A stretch of 64,000 nt of DNA from contig NZ_JACVWU010000027.1 in NCBI RefSeq assembly GCF_014596915.1, forward strand, positions 48,471-112,470, in the 5' to 3' direction. Below are positions 52,002-61,025 of this stretch, in pieces. Source of the DNA: Streptomyces sp. TRM68416 (GTDB lineage Bacteria > Actinomycetota > Actinomycetes > Streptomycetales > Streptomycetaceae). The notes below the pieces were generated by a model. That model searched no databases. It was not told where the DNA came from and worked only from the letters and a program-made list of their open reading frames with translations. Position numbers and translations under genes: made by a program. Every line of letters begins with the position of its first letter. Positions within the stretch are counted from its first letter, which is position 1.

Positions 52002-52946
52002 ATGTCCGAGTGGTCCGTCGCCGAGCCTCGGAAGCTCACGTTCGACGAGCCCGTGCGCGAGCTCCATGTGCGCGTCGTCAATGGAACGGTCAACGTCGTG
52101 GGGACGGAGGAGGGTTCCGCCCGCCTGGAGATCTCCGAGATCGAGGGCCCGCCCCTGGTCGTCACCCAGGAGGACGGCATCCTGACGGTGGCCTACGAGG
52201 ACCTCCCCTGGAAGGGCTTCCTGAAGTGGCTCGACCGCAAGGGCTGGCGGCGCAGCGCCGTGGTCTCGCTGGCGGTGCCGGTCGACACCCGGGTGGAGGT
52301 CGGGGTCGTGGGCGCGGCCGCCGTCGTCTCCGGGATCCACGGACCCTCGGTGGTGAAGGGCGTCACCGGCGACACCACGCTCGTCGGGCTCTCCGGCCCG
52401 GTCCGCGCCGACACGGTGTCGGGAAACCTGGAGGCCCAGGCCGTCACCGGCGATCTCCGCTTCAACTCCGTCTCCGGCGACCTCACCGTCGTCGAGGGCT
52501 CGGGCTCCTCGGTGCGGGCCGACTCGGTCAGCGGCGCCATGATCGTGGACCTCGATCCCGACGGTCCCACCGACATCCGGCTCACCAGCGTCTCCGGCGA
52601 GATCGCCATCCGGCTGCCGCAACCGGCCGACGCCGACGTCGAGGCCAACACCGCGAGCGGCACGATCTCCAACGCCTTCGACGGCCTCCGCGTCCACGGC
52701 CAGTGGGGTGCCCACAAGATCACCGGGCGCCTCGGCGAGGGCAACGGCAAGCTGCGGGCGACGACGGTGTCCGGATCCATCGCCCTGCTGCACCGGCCCC
52801 CTTCCGAGGACGAGCCCTGGGACGAGGGCGACGACCCTGTGGTCGGCGCACCGGGCGACGCGCGGGAGAATGCCGGTTCCGGTGCGGGACCGGCCGCCTC
52901 CGACGCCGCCCCGGCCGATGGCACGACCGACAAGAAGGTGCTCTGA
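52002..52946 (+). CDS. DUF4097 family beta-strand repeat protein
   Basis: 314 residues. Repeated short beta units, each with an S-G-x-I/L or V-x-G motif (VSGIHGP, VTGDTTLVGL, VSGNLEAQAVTGDLRFN, VSGDLTVVEG, VSGEIAIRL, ASGTISN), build a right-handed adhesin-like solenoid. The C-terminus is acidic and Pro/Ala-rich. No signal peptide is present. Proteins of this family are often paired with PadR regulators or anti-sigma-like proteins in envelope stress. GGGGAGG supports the ATG at 52002. Confidence 0.82.
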   Translation: MSEWSVAEPRKLTFDEPVRELHVRVVNGTVNVVGTEEGSARLEISEIEGPPLVVTQEDGILTVAYEDLPWKGFLKWLDRKGWRRSAVVSLAVPVDTRVEVGVVGAAAVVSGIHGPSVVKGVTGDTTLVGLSGPVRADTVSGNLEAQAVTGDLRFNSVSGDLTVVEGSGSSVRADSVSGAMIVDLDPDGPTDIRLTSVSGEIAIRLPQPADADVEANTASGTISNAFDGLRVHGQWGAHKITGRLGEGNGKLRATTVSGSIALLHRPPSEDEPWDEGDDPVVGAPGDARENAGSGAGPAASDAAPADGTTDKKVL

Positions 52947-52947
52947 C

Positions 52948-54039
52948 ATGCCTCCCGTCTTCGCCCACGGCCGCCTGCGCCTGTACCTGCTGAAACTGCT
53001 GGACGAGGCCCCGCGCCACGGCTACGAGGTGATCCGCCTCCTCGAGGAGCGCTTCCAGGGCCTCTACGCGCCGTCGGCGGGCACCGTCTACCCGCGCCTG
53101 GCCAAGCTGGAGACCGAGGGTCTGGTCACCCACACCACCGAGGGCGGCCGCAAGGTGTACGCCATCACGGACGCCGGCCGGGCCGAACTGGCCGACCGCA
53201 GCGGTGAACTGGCCGACCTGGAGCTGGAGATCCGCGAGTCGGTGGCGGAACTCGCCGCCGAGATCCGGGCCGACGTCCGTGGCGCCGCCGGTGACCTGCG
53301 GCGCGAGATGCGGGCGGCGGCGGGCGAGGCCCGCCGGACCGGAAGCGGGGAGCGGGACGGCGCCTTCGGCGGTTTCGGCGATGTCGCGGACTTCACCGAG
53401 AAGGAGGCGTGGCGTGCCGCCAAGGAGGAGATGCGCCGCGCCAAGCAGGAGTGGAAGGACCAGGCCCGGCGCGCCAAGGACGAGAGCCGGCGGGCCCGTG
53501 AGGAGGCCCAGCGGGCCCGGCGCCAGGCCAAGGAGGCACAGGACCGGGCGCGCGCCCAGGCGCAGGAGGAGATGCAGCGCATCGCCCGACGCGTCCAGGA
53601 CCATGTGCAGGACCACTTCGCGCGGGGCGACTGGCCGACCGGCGTACGCGAGGGCCTGACCGAACTCGCCAAGGAGTTCGGCGAGTTCGGAATGGACTTC
53701 GGCAAGGACTGGGCCTTCGGCCGGAGCTCCACCGCCCAGCGACCGGGTCCCGGGCGCACCGAGCGGTCCGGCGCCCCGGAGGACGCAAGCAGGCCGGGCC
53801 CCGAGTACTCCGAGACCCCGGAGGACTTCCCCGGCACATACGAGCCCTCCTGGGCGCACGAGGACTCCACCGGCGATCCCGCCCGCGACCTGGAGCGGCT
53901 GCTCGACCGCTTCCGGGACGACGTCCGTGACGCGGCCCGGGACCACGGCGTCACGGCCGACCAACTCCGCGACGCGCGCCGTCATCTGTCCACGGCGGCG
54001 GCGCACCTCGCGGCACTGCTGCGAGGGCCGAAGGTCTGA
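52948..54039 (+). CDS. PadR family transcriptional regulator with long coiled coil
   Basis: 363 residues, far longer than a typical 110-180-residue PadR. The N-terminal winged helix (LRLYLLKLLDEAPRHGYEVI, APSAGTVYPRLAKLETEGLV, GGRKVYAIT) is followed by a highly charged Arg/Glu/Ala coiled coil (about 95-225), a disordered middle, and a C-terminal helix (LERLLDRFRDDVRDAARDHG). It starts 1 nt after the DUF4097 stop, so it is cotranscribed and probably represses its own operon through the palindrome at 51942. Confidence 0.88.
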   Translation: MPPVFAHGRLRLYLLKLLDEAPRHGYEVIRLLEERFQGLYAPSAGTVYPRLAKLETEGLVTHTTEGGRKVYAITDAGRAELADRSGELADLELEIRESVAELAAEIRADVRGAAGDLRREMRAAAGEARRTGSGERDGAFGGFGDVADFTEKEAWRAAKEEMRRAKQEWKDQARRAKDESRRAREEAQRARRQAKEAQDRARAQAQEEMQRIARRVQDHVQDHFARGDWPTGVREGLTELAKEFGEFGMDFGKDWAFGRSSTAQRPGPGRTERSGAPEDASRPGPEYSETPEDFPGTYEPSWAHEDSTGDPARDLERLLDRFRDDVRDAARDHGVTADQLRDARRHLSTAAAHLAALLRGPKV

Positions 54040-54070
54040 CAGGGCCGCCGCGGGGGGTGACCTGTTGGCC

Positions 54071-54148
54071 ACCCCCGGCGGTCAGCCCGGCCTTCCACCC
54101 ACGGCAGTCAGCCCGGCCTTCCTCCCCCGGCGGTCAGCCCGCCTTCCT
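54071..54148. repeat. 26-bp tandem repeat, three copies
   Basis: Three contiguous units of CCCCCGGCGGTCAGCCCGGC-type sequence start at 54071, 54097 and 54123, with a few substitutions. They sit between the convergent PadR and Clp-N genes; the third unit covers the last codons of the Clp-N gene. Confidence 0.7.
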
Positions 54149-54700
54149 GCCCTGTCCCTCGCCGTACAGGACCCGGGTCAGCGCCTCGTGGGTCACGCCG
54201 TGGTCGGCGAGGACCTCCGCGGGCACGCCCGGCCGGGCGGTGAGGGCGAGCAGCAGATGCTCGTCGCCGATGTGCCGGTCGCCGTGGGCGAGGGCGATCC
54301 GCAGCGACTGCTCCAGCGTCTTCTTGGCGCCGCGCCCGAAGGGCGGCCGTCCCGAGCGCCACCCCTTGGCCTTGCGGTCGCCGGACATCGCGCCGACGCC
54401 GTGCATCTCCTCGACCCGGGCCACGACCTCCGAGACGTCGATGCCGAGTCCCGCGAGGGCTTCGGCCTCCGCCTGGGACAGCCCGGCCCGCCGCCGTGCG
54501 TCGTCCACGGCCCGCCGCACCGACTCCCTGCGCTCCCCGAGCCCGAGCGCGTCCAGCGCAAAGGAGGCCCGAGTGGCCTCACGGTCGAGCACGGCGAGCA
54601 GCAGGTGCTCGGCCTCGACGCTCCCCGCCCCCGCCTGCGTCGCGAGCCCGACCGCGTCCGTCACCACGGACCGGGCATCCTTCGTGAACCGCTCGAACAT
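54134..54700 (-). CDS. Clp N-domain protein (no ATPase module)
   Basis: 188 residues comprising two Clp-N (double-helical substrate or adaptor-binding) repeats: MFERFTKDARSVVTDAVGLA with GSVEAEHLLLAVLD, and LEQSLRIALAHGDRHIGDEHLLLAL with a VLADHGVTHEALTRVLYG end. No AAA+ domain follows, so it may be a decoy or adaptor for ClpC-type unfoldases. Its start shares one base with the stop of the upstream HTH gene (TGATG). The C-terminal codons run into a 26-bp tandem repeat. Confidence 0.85.
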   Translation of the reverse strand: MFERFTKDARSVVTDAVGLATQAGAGSVEAEHLLLAVLDREATRASFALDALGLGERRESVRRAVDDARRRAGLSQAEAEALAGLGIDVSEVVARVEEMHGVGAMSGDRKAKGWRSGRPPFGRGAKKTLEQSLRIALAHGDRHIGDEHLLLALTARPGVPAEVLADHGVTHEALTRVLYGEGQGRKAG

Positions 54701-54909
54701 CAATGCCTCCCGTACTTCTTGTGCACGGCCTGCCTGCTCACGCCGAGTTCGGCGGCGATCTCCTGCCACGACCAGCCCTGGTTGCGCGCACTGCGCACCT
54801 GCACCGCCTCCAACTGCTCCAGCAGTCGGCGCAGTGCGGCGACGGCACGCAGTCCGACCCGCGGATCGCGGTCGCCCGCCCGCTCGGCGAGATCCGTAGC
54901 TTCGCTCAT
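54700..54909 (-). CDS. small helix-turn-helix protein, probable autorepressor
   Basis: 69 residues: an N-terminal helix (MSEATDLAERAG), a leucine-rich coiled segment (VAALRRLLEQLEAVQVRSAR), and a helix-turn-helix NQGWSWQEIAAELGVSRQAVHKKY. First gene of a two-gene operon with the Clp-N protein. No Shine-Dalgarno site is present and the -10 box lies 6 nt before the ATG, so the mRNA is probably leaderless. Two identical palindromes overlap its promoter. Confidence 0.85.
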   Translation of the reverse strand: MSEATDLAERAGDRDPRVGLRAVAALRRLLEQLEAVQVRSARNQGWSWQEIAAELGVSRQAVHKKYGRH

Positions 54910-54912
54910 GAC

Positions 54913-54955
54913 GTCAACCTACGTTGACAAGCCCCGGGCGTCAACCCCAGTTGAC
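54913..54955 (-). promoter_or_regulatory. promoter overlapped by two GTCAAC-N4-GTTGAC operators
   Basis: On the minus strand, TTGACG (54944-54939), a 17-bp spacer and TAGGTT (54921-54916) form a strong promoter. Palindrome 1 (54913-54928) covers the -10 and palindrome 2 (54940-54955) covers the -35; their centres are 27 bp apart. The geometry predicts repression by a dimeric protein, most likely the encoded HTH protein. Confidence 0.8.
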
Positions 54956-54972
54956 ATCCGGGGCAGGCAAAA

Positions 54973-54998
54973 GGCGGGCCCGGAGAACCCGAACCCGC
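54973..54998 (-). terminator. possible terminator of the oxidoreductase gene
   Basis: GGCGGG (54973-54978) can pair with CCCGCC (54994-54999) around a C/G-containing loop, about 20 bp past the oxidoreductase stop. It is a modest hairpin. Confidence 0.4.
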
Positions 54999-55018
54999 CC
55001 GTCGGCCTGAAAGGAATG

Positions 55019-55981
55019 TCAGTTGGTGAGCACGATCTTGCCGAACTGCTCCCCGGACTCCATCCGTTCGAACCCTTCCCGCGCCCGGTCGAGCGGCAGC
55101 ACCTCGTCGATGACCGGCCGTACGCCGGTGGCGGCGCAGAAGGACAGCAGGTCCTCCAGCTCGTCCTTGGTGCCCATCGTGGAGCCGACGATCCTCAGCT
55201 CCAGGAAGAAGATCCGGGTCAGCTCGGCATGCGAGGGGCGGTCGCCACTGGTCGCCCCGGAGATCACGAGCGTACCGCCGGGCCGCAGCGACTTGACCGA
55301 GTGCGACCAGGTCGCGGCACCCACGGTCTCGATGACGGCGTCCACCCGCTGCGGCAGCCGCGCACCCGGCTCCAGCGCCTCCACGGCCCCCAGTTCCACG
55401 GCACGCTTCCGCTTGGCCTCGTCCCGGCTGGTGGCGAAGACCCGCAGCCCCGCCGCCTTCCCGAGCACGATCGCGGCCGTGGCGACACCGCCGCCGGCAC
55501 CCTGCACGAGCACGGAATCACCGGGCCGTACGCCGGCGTTGGTGAAGAGCATCCGGTAGGCCGTCAGCCAGGCCGTGGGCAGACAGGCGGCCTCCGCGAA
55601 GGACAGTTCCTTCGGCTTGGGCAGCACGTTCCAGGTGGGGACGGCGACCTGCTCGGCGAAGGTCCCCTGATAGCGCTCGGTGAGGATGGACCGGGGCTCC
55701 CTGGGGCCGACACCGTGACCGCTCTGGCCGATGACGGAGTGCAGGACGACTTCGTTGCCGTCCTCGTCGACGCCGGCGGCGTCGCAGCCGAGGATCATCG
55801 GCAGCTTGTCCTCTGCGAGGCCGACGCCCCGCAGGGACCACAGGTCGTGGTGGTTGAGGGAGGCGGCCCTGACGTTGACGACGCTCCAGCCGGGGCGGGC
55901 CTCGGGGGCGGGACGCTCCCCCAGCTCAAGGCCGGTGAGCGGCTGGTCGCGGTCGATTCGGGCGGCGTAGACGGCGAACAT
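55019..55981 (-). CDS. zinc-binding-type/quinone oxidoreductase (MDR superfamily)
   Basis: 320 residues. A GroES-like domain (VNVRAASLNHHDLWSLRGVG, ILGCDAAGVDEDGNEV) and a Rossmann domain (VLVQGAGGGVATAAIVLGKAAGLRV) lead to a C-terminal FGKIVLTN. It lacks the structural-zinc cysteines, as in quinone-oxidoreductase-like members; it should use NADPH to reduce quinones or enones. The start at 55981 is by homology, since no ribosome binding site is visible; the longer upstream frame is only the tandem-repeat region. Confidence 0.82.
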   Translation of the reverse strand: MFAVYAARIDRDQPLTGLELGERPAPEARPGWSVVNVRAASLNHHDLWSLRGVGLAEDKLPMILGCDAAGVDEDGNEVVLHSVIGQSGHGVGPREPRSILTERYQGTFAEQVAVPTWNVLPKPKELSFAEAACLPTAWLTAYRMLFTNAGVRPGDSVLVQGAGGGVATAAIVLGKAAGLRVFATSRDEAKRKRAVELGAVEALEPGARLPQRVDAVIETVGAATWSHSVKSLRPGGTLVISGATSGDRPSHAELTRIFFLELRIVGSTMGTKDELEDLLSFCAATGVRPVIDEVLPLDRAREGFERMESGEQFGKIVLTN

Positions 55982-56103
55982 GATGTTGACGATAGGGGGC
56001 CGGTGCCCCATCCGGTACCGGGCGGCACTGTGAGACACGCCCTCTTGCGCCGGAGGCCGGGCAGGCCCCGCCGGACCACCCGACCGGCCCAACCCCGCGG
56101 TAA
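55982..56103. other. non-coding leader upstream of the oxidoreductase
   Basis: I see no gene or clear promoter between the oxidoreductase start and the tandem-repeat array. The composition is already similar to the array. Confidence 0.4.
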
Positions 56104-56372
56104 AGAACCGGCGCAGCCCGCGGGAGAGGAACCGACCAACCCCGGGGCGAAGAACCGGCCCACCCGCCAGAGGGAGGAACCGCCCCAACCCCGGGGAAGG
56201 AACCACCCCAGCCCCCGGGGAAGGAACCGCCCCAACCCTCGGCAAAGATCCGCCCCAACCCCCGGGGGCGAAAAACCGGCCCAACCCCTCGCGGGAGGGA
56301 GGAACCGCCCCAACCCCGCGGCAAAGAACCGCCCAACCCCGAGGGCGAAGAACCGGCCCACCCCCCCGCACA
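56104..56372. repeat. imperfect tandem repeat array (about 11 units of 22-29 bp)
   Basis: Units follow the pattern GGAACCGCCCCAACCCCGGG with variable 2-8 bp ends. They start near 56104, 56127, 56150 and so on to about 56372. Units abut directly and differ by substitutions and small indels, so this is a minisatellite, not CRISPR. It lies between the malic enzyme 3' end and the oxidoreductase start. Open frames across it are low-complexity artefacts. Confidence 0.8.
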
Positions 56373-56381
56373 GAGAAATGA

Positions 56382-56405
56382 CCCCGGCCGGAAACCCGAC
56401 CGGGG
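56382..56405 (-). terminator. malic enzyme terminator hairpin
   Basis: CCCCGGCCGG, loop AAAC, CCGACCGGGG gives a 10-bp stem with one mismatch, 17 bp past the malic enzyme stop codon. Confidence 0.65.
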
Positions 56406-56421
56406 CCACCTCACCCACAGC

Positions 56422-57645
56422 TCAGCGGCGAGCCACGCCCTCCGCCCGGGCCGCGGCGGCGACGGCCGCCGTCACCGCGGGGGCGACCCGCTCGTCGAAC
56501 GGCGACGGAATCACGTAGTCCGCGGCGAGGTCGTCACCGACCACCGACGCCAGCGCCTCGGCGGCCGCGATCTTCATGCCCTCCGTGATCCGGGAGGCCC
56601 GCACCTGGAGCGCCCCGGCGAAGATGCCCGGGAACGCGAGCACGTTGTTGATCTGGTTCGGGAAGTCCGAACGCCCGGTGGCCACGACCGCCGCGTACTT
56701 GTGCGCGACCTCGGGGTGGACCTCGGGGTTCGGGTTGGCCATCGCGAAGACGAAGGCCCCCTTGGCCATGGACGCCACCGCGGCCTCCGGCACCGTGCCG
56801 CCGGAGACGCCGATGAAGACGTCGGCCCCGGCCAGGGCGTCCTCCAGGGACCCGGTCAGCCCGGCCTTGTTGGTGAACCCGGCGACCTCGCGCTTGACGT
56901 CGGTGAGGTCCGAGCGGTCCGCCGAGACGATGCCCTTGCGGTCGGCGAGCGCGACGTCCCCGATGCCGGCCTCGACCAGCATCCTGGCGATGGCGACACC
57001 CGCCGCCCCCGCGCCCGAGATGACGGCCCGCAGCTGCCCGATCTCACGCCCGCTCAGCCGCGCGGCATTGCGCAGCGCGGCCAGCGTCACGACCGCCGTG
57101 CCGTGCTGGTCGTCATGGAAGACCGGGATGTCCAGCCGCTCCTGGAGCTTGCGCTCGATCTCGAAGCACCGGGGCGCCGAGATGTCCTCCAGGTTCACGC
57201 CGCCGAAGGAGGGCGCGAGCCGCACCACGGTCTCGACGATCTCGTCGACCCCGGTGCAGCTCAGCGCGATCGGGACCGCGTCCACGCCGCCGAACTGCTT
57301 GAAGAGGATCGCCTTGCCCTCCATCACCGGGAGGGAGGCCTCGGGCCCGATGTCACCGAGTCCCAGCACGGCCGTACCGTCGGTCACCACCGCGACGACG
57401 GACGACTTCCACGTGTAGTCGTGCACCAGCTCGGGCTGCTCGGCGATCGCGCTGCACACCTTCGCGACGCCGGGCGTGTACGCCAGGGACAGGTCGTCCT
57501 TGTCCTTGACCGGCACGGTGGCCTGCACAGCCATCTTGCCGCCGCGGTGGAGCGCGAACGCCGGATCGAAGGAATCGAGGGGTTCGGCCCCGCCGTCCTG
57601 ATCCGTACTGCTCTCGCTGCGAGGATTGACAATCTCCGCTGCCAC
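56422..57645 (-). CDS. NAD-dependent malic enzyme
   Basis: 407 residues; oxidatively decarboxylates malate to pyruvate. Motifs: SLAYTPGVAKVC at the N-terminus, a metal-binding VFHDDQHGTAVV, the nucleotide-binding ISGAGAAGVAIARML, and MANPNPEV with FPNQINNVLAFPGIF. The short single-domain form fits bacterial malic enzymes; from memory the syntenic S. coelicolor enzyme is NAD-dependent, and I infer the cofactor from that. GTG start with AAGGGG upstream. Confidence 0.93.
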   Translation of the reverse strand: MAAEIVNPRSESSTDQDGGAEPLDSFDPAFALHRGGKMAVQATVPVKDKDDLSLAYTPGVAKVCSAIAEQPELVHDYTWKSSVVAVVTDGTAVLGLGDIGPEASLPVMEGKAILFKQFGGVDAVPIALSCTGVDEIVETVVRLAPSFGGVNLEDISAPRCFEIERKLQERLDIPVFHDDQHGTAVVTLAALRNAARLSGREIGQLRAVISGAGAAGVAIARMLVEAGIGDVALADRKGIVSADRSDLTDVKREVAGFTNKAGLTGSLEDALAGADVFIGVSGGTVPEAAVASMAKGAFVFAMANPNPEVHPEVAHKYAAVVATGRSDFPNQINNVLAFPGIFAGALQVRASRITEGMKIAAAEALASVVGDDLAADYVIPSPFDERVAPAVTAAVAAAARAEGVARR

Positions 57646-58241
57646 TTTGTCTGACCCCTTAGATATTCATGGTTGAGGGTGGCCACTCCTGGTTGAGAAG
57701 TGGGCGGGCACCGCGCACGGCCCAGGCTGTTGCTGCAAACGGGCCGGTACGCGACGGGCGCGCCGCACACGCGCCCTGAGCCCCGGATGAGGGGTGTAAA
57801 GCACCTTCTTACCGGACGACCGGCACCGAGGACGAGTCCAATACGTGCAAGCTCACATGGCGGAACGAAGAACGATCATCGATCACCGGAAATCGGTGAC
57901 ATGAATCATGCGCCGCCGTACGGACAAGTCACCCGAGCCACTTGACGAGCGCGCGAGCGGCGGTCAAGCACCTCTCCGGTGACGCTGCCGAGGTATCCGC
58001 ATCCTGAGACGGGCCGGAGATCTTCCGGCCGGAGGGGGAGATTCCCGCAGAAGGTGCGGTCGTGATGTACCGACCTGGTGGGGTTCGGGTGTCACCCGTT
58101 ATCCGATTTTGACATAGCGGTCACCCTGAATGGCTCAGTCCGAATGGCAAGATGCCGTAATCACACGAGGTCGCGACACTCGAAGCCGTGTGCTCTCGTC
58201 GACCCATCGGCAACTCCACCCATCCGCCGGAGGAACCCACC
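57646..58241. promoter_or_regulatory. divergent region between malic enzyme and ABC transporter
   Basis: 596 bp with no convincing gene. It holds an inverted repeat TCACCG-GAAAT-CGGTGA (57883-57899) and TTGACA at 58109-58114, a good -35 for the transporter, although no matching -10 is clear at 16-18 bp. The ribosome binding site GGAGG sits just before the ATG at 58242. Confidence 0.4.
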
Positions 58242-59201
58242 ATGACCGCAAGCACCATCCGTCGTACGACCGCCAGGCGCTCCCGGCTGGCAGCGGTCGG
58301 CTCGATCGCGGTCGCAGGCACTCTGCTGCTCGCCGGCTGCGGCGACCAGACCGACGACAACAGCGACTCGGAGTCGACCGGGCAGGCCAACTCCGCGCCG
58401 CTCTTCTCCAAGCTGCCCAAGAAGATCCAGAACGCGGGTGAGATCCAGGTCGGCACCAACGCCGAGTACGCCCCCATGGAGTTCCAGGAGGGCGGCAAGA
58501 TCGTCGGTGTCGACCCCGACATCGCCGCCGCTCTGGGCGAGAAGCTCGGCGTGGAGTTCAAGTTCACCTCCGGCACCTTCGACACCCTGATCACCTCGCT
58601 GAACACAGGCCGCTACGACATCGCGATGTCCTCCATCACGGACAACAAGCAGCGCCAGGAAGGCCTGGACGACAAGGGCAAGAAGCTCGGCCCGGGCGTC
58701 GACTTCGTCGACTACTTCATGGCCGGTACGGCCGTCTACGTCCAGAAGGGCAACCCGAAGAACATCAACTCGATCGAGGACCTCTGCGGCCAGACGGCGG
58801 CCGTGCAGCGCGGCACGACGTACGAGCAGGCGCTGAAGGACCAGTCCAAGAAGTGCACGGACGCCGGTGACAAGGCGATCAAGATCGAGCCGTACGAGAA
58901 CGACACCGAGGCCCAGACCCGAGTGAAGTCGGGCGGCGCCGTCGCGGGCGTCAACGACTACCCGGTCGCTGTCGACCTGGCCCGCAAGGCGGATGATGGC
59001 AACGCGTTCGAGGTCGTCGGCGAGCAGATCGACGCAGGTCCGTTCGGCATCGCGGTGAACAAGGACAACAAGCAGCTCACCGAGGCGCTGGAAGCGGCCG
59101 TCAACGCGATCATCGAGGACGGCACGTACCAGGAGATCCTGGAGAAGTGGGGCGCCGAGACCGGCGCGATCGACAAGGCCGCCATCAACGGCGGCAAGTG
59201 A
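58242..59201 (+). CDS. polar amino-acid ABC transporter substrate-binding lipoprotein
   Basis: 319 residues. A lipoprotein signal ends LLLAGC. The SBP_bac_3 fold is clear: IQVGTNAEYAPMEF, GVDPDIAAALGEKLG, FDTLITSLNTGRYDIAMSSI, and NDYPVAVDLARK, with a final EILEKWG. It captures a polar amino acid, probably glutamate or glutamine, and hands it to the permease. First gene of a three-gene operon; GCCGGAGG precedes the ATG. Confidence 0.93.
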   Translation: MTASTIRRTTARRSRLAAVGSIAVAGTLLLAGCGDQTDDNSDSESTGQANSAPLFSKLPKKIQNAGEIQVGTNAEYAPMEFQEGGKIVGVDPDIAAALGEKLGVEFKFTSGTFDTLITSLNTGRYDIAMSSITDNKQRQEGLDDKGKKLGPGVDFVDYFMAGTAVYVQKGNPKNINSIEDLCGQTAAVQRGTTYEQALKDQSKKCTDAGDKAIKIEPYENDTEAQTRVKSGGAVAGVNDYPVAVDLARKADDGNAFEVVGEQIDAGPFGIAVNKDNKQLTEALEAAVNAIIEDGTYQEILEKWGAETGAIDKAAINGGK

Positions 59202-59232
59202 CCGTCCCGAGCACCGTTGAAGGGCAGTCACT

Positions 59233-60194
59233 GTGACTGACAAGTTCGACAAGGAGCCGGCCGACGCCAAGCCGTCGGCCACGGTCTCCAAGGAGGGCGG
59301 GAGCCTCCCGCCCGAGGCGATCAAGGCTATCCCGGTGCGCCACTACGGCCGCTGGATCAGTGGTCTGGTCGTGCTGGCCCTGGTGGCCCTGCTGGTCAAC
59401 GCCTTCGCCAGCGCCGAGAAGATCCAGTGGGACACGGTCGGCGACTACGTGTTCGACGACACCGTCCTCGCCGGCGCCGGCCGCACCCTGCTGATCAGCG
59501 TCCTGGCGATGGTCATGGGCGTGATCCTGGGCGTGATCCTTGCCGTGATGCGTCTGTCCAAGAACCCGGTGACGAGCTGGGTGGCCTGGATCTACATCTG
59601 GTTCTTCCGCGGTACGCCGGTCTACGTCCAGCTCCTGCTCTGGTTCAACCTGGCGCTGATCTTCCCGACGCTCAATCTCGGTCCGATCTACAAGGACGAG
59701 ATGGTGCAGGTCATGACCCCCTTCATGGCCGCCCTGCTCGGCCTGGGCCTGAACGAGGCCGCCTACATGGCGGAGATCTGCCGGGCCGGCCTGATGGCCG
59801 TCGACGAGGGCCAGACCGAGGCCGCGCACGCGCTCGGCATGAGCCACAACAAGACGCTGCGCCGCATCGTGATCCCGCAGGCGATGCGGGTGATCGTGCC
59901 GCCGACCGGCAACGAGTTCATCAACATGCTGAAGACCTCCTCGCTGGTGTACGCGGTGACGTACAACGAACTGCTACGCGCGACCTCCACGATCGGCTCC
60001 ACGTCGTACGCCGTCATGGAGATGCTCTTCGTGGCGTGTATCTGGTACCTGGTCATGACCAGCGTGTTCAGTGTGTTCCAGTACTACCTGGAGCGTCGTT
60101 ACGCCCGGGGCTCGACGCGGTATCTGCCGCCGACGCCATGGCAGAAGATCAAGGTCAGCTTGATGGGCTTCAGCCGCGAAAGGGGTGCATCGGC

Positions 60195-60198
<4 letters not shown>
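59233..60198 (+). CDS. polar amino-acid ABC transporter permease
   Basis: 321 residues, GTG start. A cytoplasmic N-terminus of about 45 residues precedes membrane segments, with the family stretch GAGRTLLISVLAMVMGVILG and the EAA loop EAAHALGMSHNKTLRRIVIPQA. It forms the membrane channel. Only one permease gene is present, so it presumably homodimerises. The stop overlaps the ATPase start (ATGA). Confidence 0.93.
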
Positions 60199-60956
<758 letters not shown>

Positions 60957-60968
60957 GCACACAGCCAG

Positions 60969-61003
60969 GAAGGGGCGGTACGGGACTCCCGTACCGCCCC
61001 TTC
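60969..61003. terminator. strong bidirectional terminator
   Basis: GAAGGGGCGGTACGGG and CCCGTACCGCCCCTTC form a perfect 16-bp stem with a 3-nt loop between two convergent genes. Confidence 0.88.
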
Positions 61004-61025
61004 GTGCTGTTGGGGGAAGGTGCGC

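Noticed and set aside
56104..56372. CRISPR array
   Set aside because: Units are contiguous with no unique spacers, are imperfect, and no cas genes are present.
53927..56518. An 863-residue + strand frame across the Clp-N, HTH and oxidoreductase genes and the tandem repeats
   Set aside because: Composite shadow; the end of the translation is pure repeat sequence (RNRPNP-like) and no start with a ribosome binding site exists.
58081..58140. GlnR-type nitrogen-control box before the amino-acid transporter
   Set aside because: GTCAC-like elements are present, but the GAAAC half and spacing do not fit well enough.
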